From contig NAOQ01000017.1 of NCBI GenBank assembly GCA_002751075.1, positions 225,896 through 289,637 of the forward strand: 63,742 nucleotides of DNA, in the 5' to 3' direction. Made by a program: the position numbers and the translations under genes. Positions 37,005 to 50,275 of the stretch are shown here, in pieces. Below the pieces are notes generated by a model that saw only the letters and a program-made list of their open reading frames with translations, did not search any database and was not told where the DNA came from. This DNA is from Ichthyophonus hoferi (Eukaryota; Opisthokonta; Ichthyosporea; Ichthyophonida; Ichthyophonidae). Position 1 is the stretch's first letter. Each line of letters begins with the position of its first letter.

Positions 37005-38914
37005 TGTCGGTTCTAATTTATTAATATTTGATGTGCAGTTGACATCAGTACGGAGTAATATACTTGTACTGTTTTAAGCCAGCCAATCACTTTATGCCTC
37101 TTCAGTCCCGTTATTGATTGGCTGTGTACTTTTGTTTTGGGAAAATTCTGATGAGAAATATAATATTGAGTGGTGGAACCTACAATTTAAACATAAACGG
37201 TTGGTTGCATAAATAATCATAAGCAATATTAATATATGCATACATTTTTTTAGCCTACCCGGATGATTTGGTTACTTATTACTTGCATATGTACACATGC
37301 CATTTAATTACCTTTATAGCAAAGACTACATTCCAGAAGATCCATTTTCCCAATAAATACAGCCAATCATATTAGTATATTGCATAATATCCAGACCCTA
37401 AATGATTGGAGCTTATCAGCTTCAGCCGCAAAGTATTATTTGCTTGTTTGATATCCACCTTGAAGTACTATAGATACCTTTTACAGTGTTAATATCTTAT
37501 TTGTTAATTTAGTTCTTATTAATAACTTTGTAAAAATATCAGACCGATTGGTATAATTGCCGATGATTCGCATTTATAAAAGATGTGTAGTTATTGTTTG
37601 GAGATAAGCATTTACTGGTGATTTCGTGCCAAAAAAAAAAATTTTTCTCAGGGTGAAGACATCAAAAACATTAATGCTTATTTCAGTTGTATTTTTTCAT
37701 TTGAAAAAAAAAAAACTTCATTTAATTGAAATGTTAAACTCAAAAAATGAGTTAGAAATAAAATGTACACCTATAGACAAGTTGCTATGCAATGCTTGTT
37801 TTGTATTACATTACCTAAACCCTGCAAACCATTATTTACCTATTTCGAGTGTGGGAAATATTAGATAGATTTAGGGACATTTGCATATTTGCATCCTCTG
37901 CAATTGGCCTTCAACAAAATAGCAACAGTACAAGTCATCAATTTGAGTCAGATTCAGACTAGAAATCCAAGTCAAATAACTACAAATAAAGTCATAATTG
38001 TCTCTCCTGTAGAACTCCCTTGGTAACTTACATTATACTTCTACATAATACTACTAATTTAATATATATATATATATATTAATATATATCACGATTTGAA
38101 TAGGGAGCACCTGGAATGTTAAAATAATTGGCCTAACTATATGTTCTCAACCATTTTCTAATTGGCCTGCTAAAAGTTTAAATGCTCTACAGTCAATTGC
38201 TGATGACCTAAACGGACACATTATGTAAGACAGTGTAGATGCAGATGTATATCTTGATTGTCGATTGCATATCAATTAAAAACAAACGGGTAGGTATCTG
38301 GTACCACTATACTGTAAACTTCGATCTGTAGAGACTTCCGCAATACAAATACCTATGAAAGATTAGTTGGGGCTCATGGCTTCATCTCTACTAATCAATC
38401 ACAGTATAGCAACAGGTAGATAGTAAACTATTGTGATGTAGCAGGAATAGCCAACTATTAAAAAACGGTAAGAGACTGCTGTGTATCTCAATCTTGCAGA
38501 AGGATTCAGATGCAGTCATTGGAAAATGATTGATTGGAAGATAAATGATATCGACAGATGTTACCGAAAGTAACTTAGTCAGGCCTTTGTTTTATTTCAT
38601 TTTCAAGTGAAAATGGCCATGCAGGGTTGGACATACAATGACCATTAAAGCTTAAATCAAAATACCTCGGATATGTGGGAGCAGTTATAATGAGAAGACA
38701 TACTGTGGGTGCACATATAGATTCTTTGACAATCTTTATGAACCTCTATCTGTCTATAGTCATTCAGCACAAAGTCCATATATATATATATATATATTGC
38801 TGAAGACCAATCTAGTTAATTTAAAAGACTATTTTAAAGAATCTGATCTGTCAGTAATTCCATAAAAAAGAATCAATAATATACATATATAGCTTTAAAT
38901 TAAATATAAACTAC
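37005..38914. other. intergenic region
   Basis: Between the orphan minus-strand gene and the 3' end of the ERG2-family gene. No gene is recognised; the stretch is AT-rich with (TA)n runs near 38060 and 38780. Confidence 0.5.
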
Positions 38915-41900
38915 CTAAAACTTGAGCTGGAGCAGCTCCTTCACTGTGAGTGTACCATAGATCCAGAAGGTACGGAAGAGGGTAACAAAATCCAATGTGG
39001 AGAACAGAGTATCGGCAACACCAAAAGGCAGCATCAAAGGAATAGCTCCACGGCAATACTCAAGAGCCCAACACTTCTCTGGCATGCAGTATTGCTGCGG
39101 AATTAATGATTGTTAGTATGAGTAAACATCGAAGGATGTCCCCGTAAGATAATGTTGATTGTAATATATTCTTGTTACAGATTATGTATGTTAATCTTAC
39201 ATCTCATAGTATGGTTACTTAATAAGAAGCAGTTAAAGTGGCTATTATTGGTCTTTTAGAGTATATCAGAAAAATATTGTTAACCCTGAAAAATCATATA
39301 ATCTGTGATAGGGAAGAAAGAGGTAGGAGCACACCAGGTGGACAGAAAGGGATGGTTGGCGTAGTGAAACAAGAAGAGATCGGTGTAGACAGTGTATATA
39401 AAAGGGTGAGAAAAATACGAGTGAAGCAGTTGAGAGGATGGTAATGAATAAATTGTGCTAAAAAGAAAGTGAAAGAGGGATAATGGTAGAAAGGGGAAAC
39501 ACGTAGAAGACCTCTAAATAAAGCCATTGAATCTTTCTATTTCAGGTCTCAGATACGTTTATGTTGTAGATACATGCTTATAGAGGCAGAAAAGAAAATC
39601 ATCAATAGAGAAATGGACAGTTCATTAAAATACAGAGTGATAGAATCCATCTATATATATATATATATATGGACACGAACAAAGTATGTAATCGTACAAA
39701 AGGTCCAATCGCGCTATTCTGTAGACAGGTATAAGTTTCTGAGAAACTCAAATGTGGAATTAAGTGCCAAACCTCTACTCCCCCCCTTACTACATTTCCT
39801 ATCAAACAAACTATTTATATTCTCCAAGAAAATTTGCATGAGTAGATGCTTGTGGCTGTATGAAAGCTGCTAAATAAGGTGGAGAGATGAAAGAAAGGAC
39901 AATTGGGTAGTCTTAGTGAGTGTAAAATTCGTATAATGTGCTAACCAAAAATAATTGCATGAGAGTATTCTAAGATATCAGCTCTAACATATGGTTATGT
40001 AATAGAAACAATAAAAGAGGTATATGATAAAGGCAGGTTTTCTTTGAATGAATGTATGAAGAGTAGTGGTAATTACCATGCATATACATATGCATGTGTG
40101 TATGTATATTCATGACTATGCCAAGAGGATATACTCGTAAGGCACAATTAAGTATACTGTACATGTGATATATGCTATAGTATAATACAATGGCTCCTAC
40201 TTTTCCAGTTGGGAGGCCATTAAAACACTTCTATTATTGCGATGAATATAAAACAAATAAACTTATAACAATATGTATATATATTCTTGTAGTAAATAGA
40301 GGCGTAGAAAGACGTCGGTCGAGTTGCAGCATATGTATCACGGCGAGGAAAGGGTTGACAAAACATAATACAGTTACATACCCTGCAGGTACCGGCGGGG
40401 AGAACATGCATGTCACCAGGTCGGAAAACCTCTTTCACTAGCTCCCCTTCGCTAAAAGCCCTGCATATGTAAACGTATTTTTAAGTGTAAGGTTACATTT
40501 ATGTATGTACAAACATGTACATATGTGTGCATATGGACGTATATAGATAGGTACATGCTTTATTATAGACATGGATTTAATGGTAATGGTTTGGAAATAA
40601 TTGAAAATGTGCAAGACATCCTTTGTAAATAAATGTAAAAGGAACATAGTGAATCATACTATATATACATCTGAATGATTGAATGGGATGGAAAGGTACA
40701 AGCAGAGAGTCAATATATATAGTATGATATGATATAATATAATATAAAATGATATAACATACAAAGTAACGTAACAATACAAAGAAACTATAATCTTAAT
40801 CAACAAAAATGTCATCACGGCTTAGCAAAATCATGCTAGATATGAAAAATATATGCCTTTCGTGTGATATAATCTAATGGAGTTAATATTTTTCTATATT
40901 CTGCATCCAAATGATAAATACATACCATTGTTCTCCTTCTAGAATAGTGAAATAGTCGGTGGCCAAAAAGCGGCCTGTGTGGCCGTTGGTGCCTACAGGT
41001 GTACCAAATATAATAAGGTACTCCGTGAGAGAGGCGTGCATGACCCACATACTACCCATAGCTCCACCTGTATTTCCAATAACATCGTTATTATAATGTT
41101 AATTTAATTGATAATATAGCATATATGAATAATATTGTATGTAAGTGGGTGGGGGTAAGCAGGTATATATGCACATATACTTTTCGCAATTACATATATT
41201 GCCAAAATCATGCAGTATATGCGGTTTGTCCATTCTTGGTAAAGTATTAGAAACTGCGACAGGAAATTGAAGGTATTGACGGACTAACCTAACTCCAATA
41301 GGTACTTGGAAAATATAACAACTTAAAATAATGTTTGAAAGAAAAAAATGCAAAGGAAAATAGAATGTATTGAAAATAATTGCGCACATTTGTCACTCAT
41401 TCAAAGAATTACTTGAGGCCATGTATGCATTATGTTTGTATGGTTATCGTGTGATTGAAGGTTATGCATAAATAAGCATCGGCTATAGATACAAGGATAA
41501 TCCGGTAGAATAGCCACTATATTTTATAGTTAAAAAATAAAATTCAAAATAAAAAGCAAATGAAAGGAGAGGCATGTTCACCCACCGGCATTGTTGAACA
41601 CCCAGCATTGCTTGGTGGTAATATGACCGGGATACTTCTTGGCAAGATTCTCCGCCAGCACCTGAAAGAGAATGAAGAAAAATAAGATAACGAAAAAATA
41701 ATAACAAAGGAAAGAGACAAAGTTGGAAGAAAAGAGAATCAATGGAGTTTATAGCTAATCCTTCACTTAGTAATACCCTTGCTAAATTCTAACTTCTGCA
41801 TAAGTGACAAAACTGCGAAATGGTAGTTAAAAACCTAAACATGAAAATAAGTTAACTCTAACCCACATACTTGAACCATGTCCTTGGTCTCCATGTTCTT

Positions 41901-41957
41901 ATCGATGGCATCTTTGGCACACTGATGCAGAACCTCGGGATCAAAAATATAACCCAT
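38915..41957 (-). CDS. ERG2: ERG2/sigma-1-receptor family C-8 sterol isomerase
   Basis: Five exons (high to low): 41871-41957, 41586-41661, 40926-41067, 40382-40460, 38915-39094. The sum is 564 bases, 187 residues, phases 0, 1, 2, 0. The protein follows fungal ERG2 and human SIGMAR1 almost end to end: YIFDPEVL, WVFNNAGGAMG (49-59), HASLTEYLIIFGT, GTNGHTGR, DYFTILEGEQW, VFRPGDMHVLPAG, MPEKCWALEYCRG, IPLMLPFGVADTLFSTLDF. D92 and E140 correspond to the two conserved acidic residues (D126 and E172 of sigma-1), so it should be a catalytic-type member. Known role: Delta8 to Delta7 sterol isomerisation in the endoplasmic reticulum. It starts directly at the cupin-like domain (MGYIFDP), so the usual N-terminal transmembrane helix is absent. 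An in-frame stop 21 bases upstream with no acceptor between supports this start. The C terminus is hydrophobic and may bind membrane. Confidence 0.93.
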
Positions 41958-43618
41958 TTTGATGTTAATAAATAATTAAGGACAAGCAAAGGGTAGAACT
42001 TAAAACAAAAAATGGACTGAAATTCACGATGAAGTCAAATTTGAAAAAGCACATAAATAAACTGTCGTGTAAAACATTGACCTAAGAGCACATTCACCAA
42101 TCATAAATGAGAACATAATATAAAAATATTTATTATTGGTCCTCTCTCAAATGACACGATTTTGCTCCTGGGATACAACCAATAGCTGGAGGCAAGATAA
42201 TGTAAAAAGTGCAATTGAAATAAAATAAAATGTAAGGTAGGCTGCCCAATGAGGGGCAATTAAAGGGAAAATATTGCACCAGAAATGGCAGTAATTCCAC
42301 CCCCTGCAGTATATAATATCAAAGTTGTTGTAGTACGCAGCAAGAAATGCCTGTATGCCTCTCCACTGCCTATCTGCAAAAAAATGCAACCGTAATAAGT
42401 ATATCTGGGTTCACATATGCAGGACCTGTAAGCACACTCCAGGGAGTCATACCTACTTATTAAGAAAGAATGTAACGGTTATAGGATATTTATGAAGATG
42501 AGCTCCGCCAAGCCTTTTCCTTTTTTCTAGGTGAATATCAGAGATTGTTTACTGGACAGCCACAATACGTAGAAGGCTCTTGGAACCATTTAAGGACATT
42601 TCTGTTTGTACCGTTGGCACGTGTATTATACGATCCAGTTAGGAAATATTGTAGATAAAACGCGAAGATGCTCTATTATTTTTACTATTACGCCGACCAG
42701 AAAAGGTCTGTAGAAATATATTTCTACATATGTTTTTCTGAAAAAAGAAATCCTCTATGATTTTCCGGACACAACATTCTTCTCTGTCTCTGTATTAACG
42801 ACAGGCTTGTGACCCAATCCAAAAGCATGTTTAGAGCTATATGAATCCCTATCCCTGGCAAACTTCTATAGCCCAAATCACGCTCCTAGCCTATCATCTA
42901 TTATCAATATTTTCTATTTATATCTAGGAGAGTAGGCGTAAACTATATCAATCTTTTTATGTTGACAACTAGAGGTGATTCGCGTATCTGTTTCTTAGAG
43001 GAGTATCTTTAATGTGTCATAGGTAATACTGACGCTCATGTATCTGGAAGGAAGGCAAGGTTTTTAAAAAATATAATAAGTCAGACTACAAGAATATGAT
43101 ACAATATGATATGATGTGATCACATATGACAGTATGAATGGTATACTATAATATACTAGATGATATAGTATATTATTATGCAATGAGATAGTAGGATATG
43201 ATATGGTGTAACTTAGGGTTTAGGAAGGTTATCAGCTAGCATATAGCATTTGAATTTATATTTGAATCATAATGAGATAATGAGAATTTCCAATTATGGT
43301 CATGGAGAAATAAAGTGCAGACATTTCAATATGCCGTCGCAACCCTCTTATTAACGGAGATTAAAATTACCATTCCAGGAGCCATTTTAAGAGGTCTACC
43401 TACACTCACGCATATCTAGTTTTATCGTGCATTTTTGAATTCATTGGTTTGGTGTAACAATATGAAATAAATTCTTTATTTTTTATTATTTTCCTTTCGC
43501 TATATTAGTTGCCGTTCAAGGGCTAATAGGTATTTATAAAAATTGAACATGTGGATTGTATCTTGAGAGGTATTATAGATGGCGATATCAAACTCAAACA
43601 AGTGGAAATACAGTTCTT

Positions 43619-43779
43619 GTTAAAAATGAAATATTTAATTAACTTAAACATTTCTTTTTTTATAGCTATAATCATTTAATATTAATAGCAATTATTACTT
43701 CATTGGTAGTCTGGAAAAATAGTGCAATCTATTGATTTTAAATGGCAATCCAAGATGATCAGTCAAAAATGAACCAGCT
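43619..43779 (+). repeat. dispersed 161-base repeat, copy B
   Basis: Intergenic partner of 27085-27245, same orientation and same length. The conserved core includes GCAATCTATTG, GGCAATCCAAGATGAT and GAACCAGC. Confidence 0.65.
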
Positions 43780-44434
43780 AATAGCATGTCCCGTGTATTT
43801 GCTGCGTAATCCAAGATAGAAAAAGAAACCAGATGCACAAATTAAACGTAAAATCATATGAAAGTCTAACCGCGCCCATAGTCAAATGGTTTGCAAAGAA
43901 CTCTGTAAAAATTCATCCTTTTTGTGGTGGTAAATCTATAATTTTCTGCGCGGTTAGCTTAAAATAGCCATGGAGTACAACGGAACGGGATAATAGGCCA
44001 ATTCTGATCATATGCTTTTGGGTTGAGACAGCTCATTTAATAAGTTAAGTAACAAACGGGGAAACATATGACTGGGAGTCTCCCCACTATCCTCATTCGT
44101 GTAGTTGGAAACTGCCAAATAAACATCGCGATCTTGCTCTTGGAGCAGGAAAATTCTTATTGGCTCTAATAAGGCGGTATATACGTGTATACATATGATT
44201 ATTGGAGCAATGTTGATCTAGAAAGCTTGAATCATCTCATCTGATTTGCAACTATTGAAAATTCCAATAATATTATATTACGATAAACATAAATAAGATC
44301 GAGTATATTTAGATGTTAACTATGGACTGATCCACAGGGGAATCAACGGGCTTTACTATATCATTGTGGTTGTCACAGAGCAATAATATGTTATACATGG
44401 CAACCATGCTAACAAATGGGAAGGGGGGGGGGGG

Positions 44435-45188
44435 NNNNNNNNNNNNNNNNNNNNNNNNNNNNNNNNNNNNNNNNNNNNNNNNNNNNNNNNNNNNNNNNNN
44501 NNNNNNNNNNNNNNNNNNNNNNNNNNNNNNNNNNNNNNNNNNNNNNNNNNNNNNNNNNNNNNNNNNNNNNNNNNNNNNNNNNNNNNNNNNNNNNNNNNNN
44601 NNNNNNNNNNNNNNNNNNNNNNNNNNNNNNNNNNNNNNNNNNNNNNNNNNNNNNNNNNNNNNNNNNNNNNNNNNNNNNNNNNNNNNNNNNNNNNNNNNNN
44701 NNNNNNNNNNNNNNNNNNNNNNNNNNNNNNNNNNNNNNNNNNNNNNNNNNNNNNNNNNNNNNNNNNNNNNNNNNNNNNNNNNNNNNNNNNNNNNNNNNNN
44801 NNNNNNNNNNNNNNNNNNNNNNNNNNNNNNNNNNNNNNNNNNNNNNNNNNNNNNNNNNNNNNNNNNNNNNNNNNNNNNNNNNNNNNNNNNNNNNNNNNNN
44901 NNNNNNNNNNNNNNNNNNNNNNNNNNNNNNNNNNNNNNNNNNNNNNNNNNNNNNNNNNNNNNNNNNNNNNNNNNNNNNNNNNNNNNNNNNNNNNNNNNNN
45001 NNNNNNNNNNNNNNNNNNNNNNNNNNNNNNNNNNNNNNNNNNNNNNNNNNNNNNNNNNNNNNNNNNNNNNNNNNNNNNNNNNNNNNNNNNNNNNNNNNNN
45101 NNNNNNNNNNNNNNNNNNNNNNNNNNNNNNNNNNNNNNNNNNNNNNNNNNNNNNNNNNNNNNNNNNNNNNNNNNNNNNNNNNNNNNNN
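44435..45188. other. assembly gap of 754 N
   Basis: Unsequenced block flanked by poly-G: twelve G before it and at least five after it. A G-homopolymer or GC-rich block probably broke the reads. Open frames that cross it are meaningless. Confidence 0.99.
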
Positions 45189-46475
45189 GGGGGAACAAAA
45201 TTGTCAACAACGGAGGCTCACACCCAGACTCGGTTTGGATAATAAAGTGTACTTGGAGTCTTTTCAAAAAATAAACCAAAAACGTGACCTCCTTTAAGCT
45301 GCAAAGCCACGAATTAATTAATATAATCACATACAACCCTGATAGAGCTAATTTTCAATCTGGGTATAGTATTTATTATATTCCTGTGATCAGCCTGTAA
45401 CTGCAATAATCAATAATGTCAAATCACCATGATATGGATTGAGTTGTTACACACTTAAGAGTCCACCTTAATTTGTTCGCATATTTAATAGACAAAACCA
45501 ATAAATATATAAAAAGCAATAAAAAATCTGTACTAAACTGAGTTGTTATCAGTTGAAAGAACACTGCTAATAGATTTTAAAAAAGTTAATTATGAATATA
45601 TACGTAAATAAGTACCAAATTCTCGTATAAAATTTGTATTGGTCTATGAGTTTGTAATATATTTATTGGCCTCATTTACTCATTAAAATATATTCTACTT
45701 CCAGTTGTGATTTTTCTGCTGCTCCTTTTCTCCATTGTTTCTGCAATTACCTGCAATCCAACGCAATTTAAACCAGGTGTTCTGCTTTTAGAGGCATTTG
45801 TTACCTGATATTATGTACTATTACAATTGCAAAGTATTAGCGATCGCATTCCGATCGCCAATTCGATGCTATCACAGGATTCGCAAAGTATGGACCAATG
45901 ATAAATTGTACACTGCTACAACTGTTTCGGAAATTGTATTAGTTAGATCCTTACAGCTTTCTCATAAGTAAACAAAACATAAGATAATACATAAAAATAC
46001 TATATAGTATAATAGTACGTAACATAATACTATATAATATAATACTATATATGTACAATTATACATATATTATTAATTATTTGCTCGGTAACCTAGCAAG
46101 GCACATATCCTAATTTACATATATATATATATTACAACTATTATATTATACATTAGTATATAAAAACAAGTTAACCAATAGGAGTGTTATTTTAGTAACT
46201 TATAGGGCATTGTTTTTAATATAACGCAGGACTTAAGTGCACTATTCTAACCGGAGAACACGTACTTTGAACCAATTAGAATTATAGTATTGCACATGGT
46301 ACATTTAATGTTTCCATAAACGGGTTTAAACTCTTGACTCTACAAGTTTGTATAGGCATAAAAGAAAGCTACCTGTGGCAGCATTATTCACAGTTCTTAA
46401 ACACGGGTTAAATGATTACATTATAACACATAAATACAAATGATTAACTTGATTTTTCTACTGACAGTATTTCAG

Positions 46476-49400
46476 TCTGAAGGCAACATTGATATCACGG
46501 ACAGTGATAGCAGACTCGGTAAGTCACATATGCATTATATACCAATTAATAACTCATCCACGTCAAGAAGTTAAATATTATTGTATCTCGTAAAAAATTA
46601 ATGATGGTATTTTTGTAGAAGAATCAATTTAAATCATAGTTCTGACTATGCTGAGAAAGATCGAGATATATTTGCTTATCTACGCACAATTAAACGGCCC
46701 CTGGTTGGTTGCTGGTACATCATGGCATACGGTATGAAATATAGCTACTTATATATTTGCAGGAAATCTGTGCATTTCGAACTATTTTGCATTGTAGAGA
46801 CTATTATAAAAGGATTTTCAATTTTATACACAATGCAAGGAGTTACTCCAACCTTTCAGTTCACAACCACCACCATGCATATTAGTATCTGGCTTTCTGG
46901 AACTTTACAAATATACTATTTGTTTCTAATCTACATATATTCGTTTATTCTCTGCACACAAAAATCTCGAGTTTTTTTTAAAAAAAAATAGTTCATTGAT
47001 TTTGAAACCCATAATTTCTTGTGTTTTTATAAAATAATTTATGTTTATGCTACTCTCATAATTCATACGCTTTAAAAAAGGCTATATAATAAAAACGACT
47101 ATTTTTTCTAGTGGCAGTACTTACGACTAAAATAAACACATATTTACACAGCCTTATACTGATTGTTGTATTATAAAGTGGCTTGTAATAGTATCATAAT
47201 CACAATATAGTGACTAGTAAAAAATACCTTAATATTTTCTGTTGTAGCACACTACAAAAACATATTGCTTTTAATGCCGTTTAAAAAGCAATCTCATGCT
47301 GTTTAAAAAGCAATCTCATGCTGTTTAAAAAGCAATCTCTTACCATTAGTATAACTAGTATGGTTAGTTCCATGCGTTCACCATGGCTTCCTTAACATTA
47401 ACCAGTCAGTGGGTCTTTATGGCTTTACTTAAAGATTCTAATTGGAGTCTTTTAAAGTATTTTGGTTTTTAATTGGTACATAAAATGTTTTACTCGGCTA
47501 ATTGATTATTCAGTGCATTTTACGATAAATAAAACCTAACCCAATCATCTAGAAGACGCTTTTTTGTAATAGAAAACCGGTGATTGGGCATAGTAAGCAA
47601 TTGTGCATTGGCCAGATTTATGATCGGCTGAATGGCATGTTTGAGGCCACTAATTCAGAGGGAAAACAATACGCAACACAAGCTATTAAAAGCTCTATCA
47701 GACGGCATGTTTTATTGTGATATTTATTTGTTAATTTATGCGCTAAGCCGCCTATCTTCACATGGCCCGAATTGTAAATTACGTATATACTATTAATACT
47801 TTTAGGTGGGTAAGGCTTATGAGGTTCTAAACATAATTGTGACTCATCACTTTCTTAGAGATAATAAATTTGCGCTTATTTTCTCTAAAAAAAATACCAT
47901 ATTTCCCTTATTTTTATTTAATATAAAATAAATATCTTAGTAAAAAGTAGTTTATTAATAGTTAAGCATTGTTTTTTGATATATTATAAAATTATTTTAA
48001 AATGATCTACGCCTATTTATGTTTAATTTTGCCGCCAAAGAATCGATCATATATGAATTTACACACCTTAATCGCAATATTTGTTTTTTTACTTTTATCA
48101 CAAATCTCTTACATTGCTAAATATTATTATAAATCATTTAAAATAGATTATCATTAAATTACCATATATATATATGCATATATATAATTTATATAAAAAT
48201 TCTAAAGAACTGTACACATATATATATGTATTTATTAAACTTTAGTTTATTATTCTCAAATAAATCAATACAGCTTCCTGGGAATGAAAACTAAGACTTA
48301 AGTTGTAGCCGTTGAAAAGTAAGCATCATGAAATAGATGCTCAACACATGAAACACATATTTTACTAGGAATAATTATGAAAGCATTGATTTTAAATTTT
48401 TTTAAAAACAAGATATAAATATGAAATAATTAAACATAAGGAATTCATTGAGATAAATTATATTTATAATAAGAATATTAGCTACTACTGTCCCCGTAAA
48501 TGGTGTAGGCGTAGATTTAAAAGTCACGCAAGTTGTCTGATTCACTTCTTGTCATCTTACAAGATTTAAAAGTTTAATGATTAGTTAATTATCAGGATGT
48601 ACTTTTGTTGGTTGTTGAGATTAACTCAATATGCAGTAGCTTGTTGCACAATTTTATTTATTACTACTTGGTGTTACGGTTGGCTTAAGCTAGTAATATT
48701 TAGTGATATTTATATATCCACGTTTATTTATATTCACGTTTATTTATAGATTGCGTGCAGTGCTGGAAAGTTACATTGAAAAATAAATAGGGAGTGAGTC
48801 ACGGTTGGAGTCATTTTCGATTATAGTGATATAACAATACTTTTTTGTGTGCTGTGACTAACACTTTGTGACTATAACACGCATTATTTCTATGCTTGAC
48901 TTATTCGTTCGACCGGGTCCTCCACAGTAGCAGCTGTACTTGCAATTTTATTTGTGATTCTGTATCCTTTTTGACGTCTTTCTACAAGATTCTGTTAACA
49001 AATTAGAAGCAACATACTATATTTCTTTTCTCATTCTTTATTTTCATGTCTTCTACACCTTTTCAGTTGGCTACCTTTTGATGTCTGACTGCATGGAAAG
49101 CAAACCTTTTCTTTCCGAAGTTGCTAACCTATTGGTCTCGAACAGACCATCTAAGGACAGACGACTACCGCATTTAAGTGACGACCATAACCCAGAGTAC
49201 ACGTGGGGGGAAGAACAGGCGTCGTATTCGAGCAAACGCTAATACAAGCCAGCCAGTTTCTTATCTGGGACCTCACATTACTTTAAATATGTGTTTTTGT
49301 TAAGTAAATTTATTTGTCCTAGAAAAATTCAGGGTTACTCCCACCATAAATTGACAATGAATATTACTAGCTCGCCCAGTATTATCAGGATGGAGCCAAA

Positions 49401-50275
49401 AAAGCGCAAACTTAGTGCTGCAGACAAGCAGAGAGTCTATCGTGTTCGAAAGCAAGAGAGAATAGAGTCCACACGGAAAGAGCTGGATGAGCTTAGATCG
49501 CGGACCTCGCGTCTGGAGTTGGAGAATGAGCAGTTAAGGAGGGGCCAAGAACATTTAAAACAACAACTGGAACAGGTGTGTATTGGGCATGTGCATATGT
49601 AACCATTTTATTATTATGGCATTCTTGTACGCTTATATACTTGGTTATTCAGATAGCATAAGATATAGTTATGATTGTATATGCTCTGTTATGGTTTTTG
49701 GTTTTACCATTGTTGATTTGATGATATGATAGTGAGACCTTTGTCTGTGCTATGACATATTCATGATTGGGTTTATATGTAGAATTGTATATCCTTTTTA
49801 TGAGGGAGTTGAGAATTAAGAAATGCGATTCAACCGTGGAGTATGTGATTGATATTTATTTACTATTAGTTTTGCTTGGACATTTTTTTATCTCTGTATT
49901 ATTGGGCTATTTTTGTAACAATAAGATATTTCGGGACTGGTTAAGTGTATACCGACTCACAGTAATGTCACTTTTATTGTTCCTCTCTTCCTCCTCCTGT
50001 AGACTCAACAGCAAGCACAGGTGGCCATGTCATGGCAAGTATTTGCACCTGTACAACCAATAGGAACCGAGCCATTCCTTGGGCTATCATCCACCTCTAA
50101 TGTACGGCATGTATCTCCACCCTGGTCTACCGCCTCAGGGCCAGTGCTTCCCAATCCCAATAGATCTGAGCCACCATCGCAACATTACTCGAAGACTAAT
50201 GAACCATTCTGCATGCCATCATCAATTCTTTCTAATAACTTTGGCAAGTTCATTTGTTTCAGCTTAGCAGAATGA
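46476..50275 (+). CDS. bZIP transcription factor, 5' end not resolved
   Basis: Model exons: 46476-46518 (an alternative acceptor gives 46468), 49067-49196, 49323-49575, 50003-50275. Phases 1, 2, 0 agree across junctions, giving 232 residues after an unseen start. The core is secure: a basic region beginning PKKRK (SV40-type nuclear signal) and running KQRVYRVRKQER is followed by a leucine zipper with Leu every seven residues (DEL, SRL, EQL, EHL, QQL). It should bind DNA as a dimer in the nucleus. The usual bZIP Asn (N-x-x-A/S-A/S-x-x-C/S-R) is not present, only D-K-Q-R-V-Y-R-V-R. Exon 1 is acidic (NIDITDSDSRL); exon 2 gives SDCMESKPFLSEVANLL and HLSDDHNPE; the last exon is Gln- then Ser/Pro-rich. 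A shorter reading starts at the ATG at 49357 (163 residues). The 2.5 kb first intron is the weakest link. Confidence 0.65.
47277..47339 (+). repeat. near-perfect triplicated 22-base unit
   Basis: Three tandem copies of CTGTTTAAAAAGCAATCTCA plus TG at 47277, 47299 and 47321, with a single C/T difference in the first and a changed end in the last. It lies in the long first modelled intron of the bZIP gene. The near-identity implies recent expansion. Confidence 0.85.

Larger units (their letters stand above)
41958..46467. other. intergenic region with large gap
   Basis: No gene is supported. It contains the second copy of the dispersed repeat (43619-43779) and the 754-base gap. A minus-strand frame at 42147-42389 and a plus-strand hydrophobic frame near 45680-45790 were considered and not accepted. 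The missing 5' exon(s) of the bZIP gene, and the promoters of that gene and of the ERG2-family gene, should lie here or in the gap. Confidence 0.5.

Noticed and set aside
42147-42389. Minus-strand hydrophobic frame as the missing N-terminal anchor of the ERG2-family protein
   Set aside because: No acceptor exists between the in-frame stop and the ATG at 41957, so it cannot be spliced in frame; composition is typical of random AT-rich DNA.
44356-45336. Long open frames through the N block
   Set aside because: They are products of translating N as X across the assembly gap.
45655-45800. Plus-strand frame with VIFLLLLFSIVSA as a signal-peptide exon
   Set aside because: No ATG and no partner exon in compatible phase; T-rich DNA readily gives Leu/Phe/Ile runs.
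47277-47339. CRISPR-like short repeats
   Set aside because: The 22-base units are directly tandem with no spacers, and the DNA is eukaryotic.
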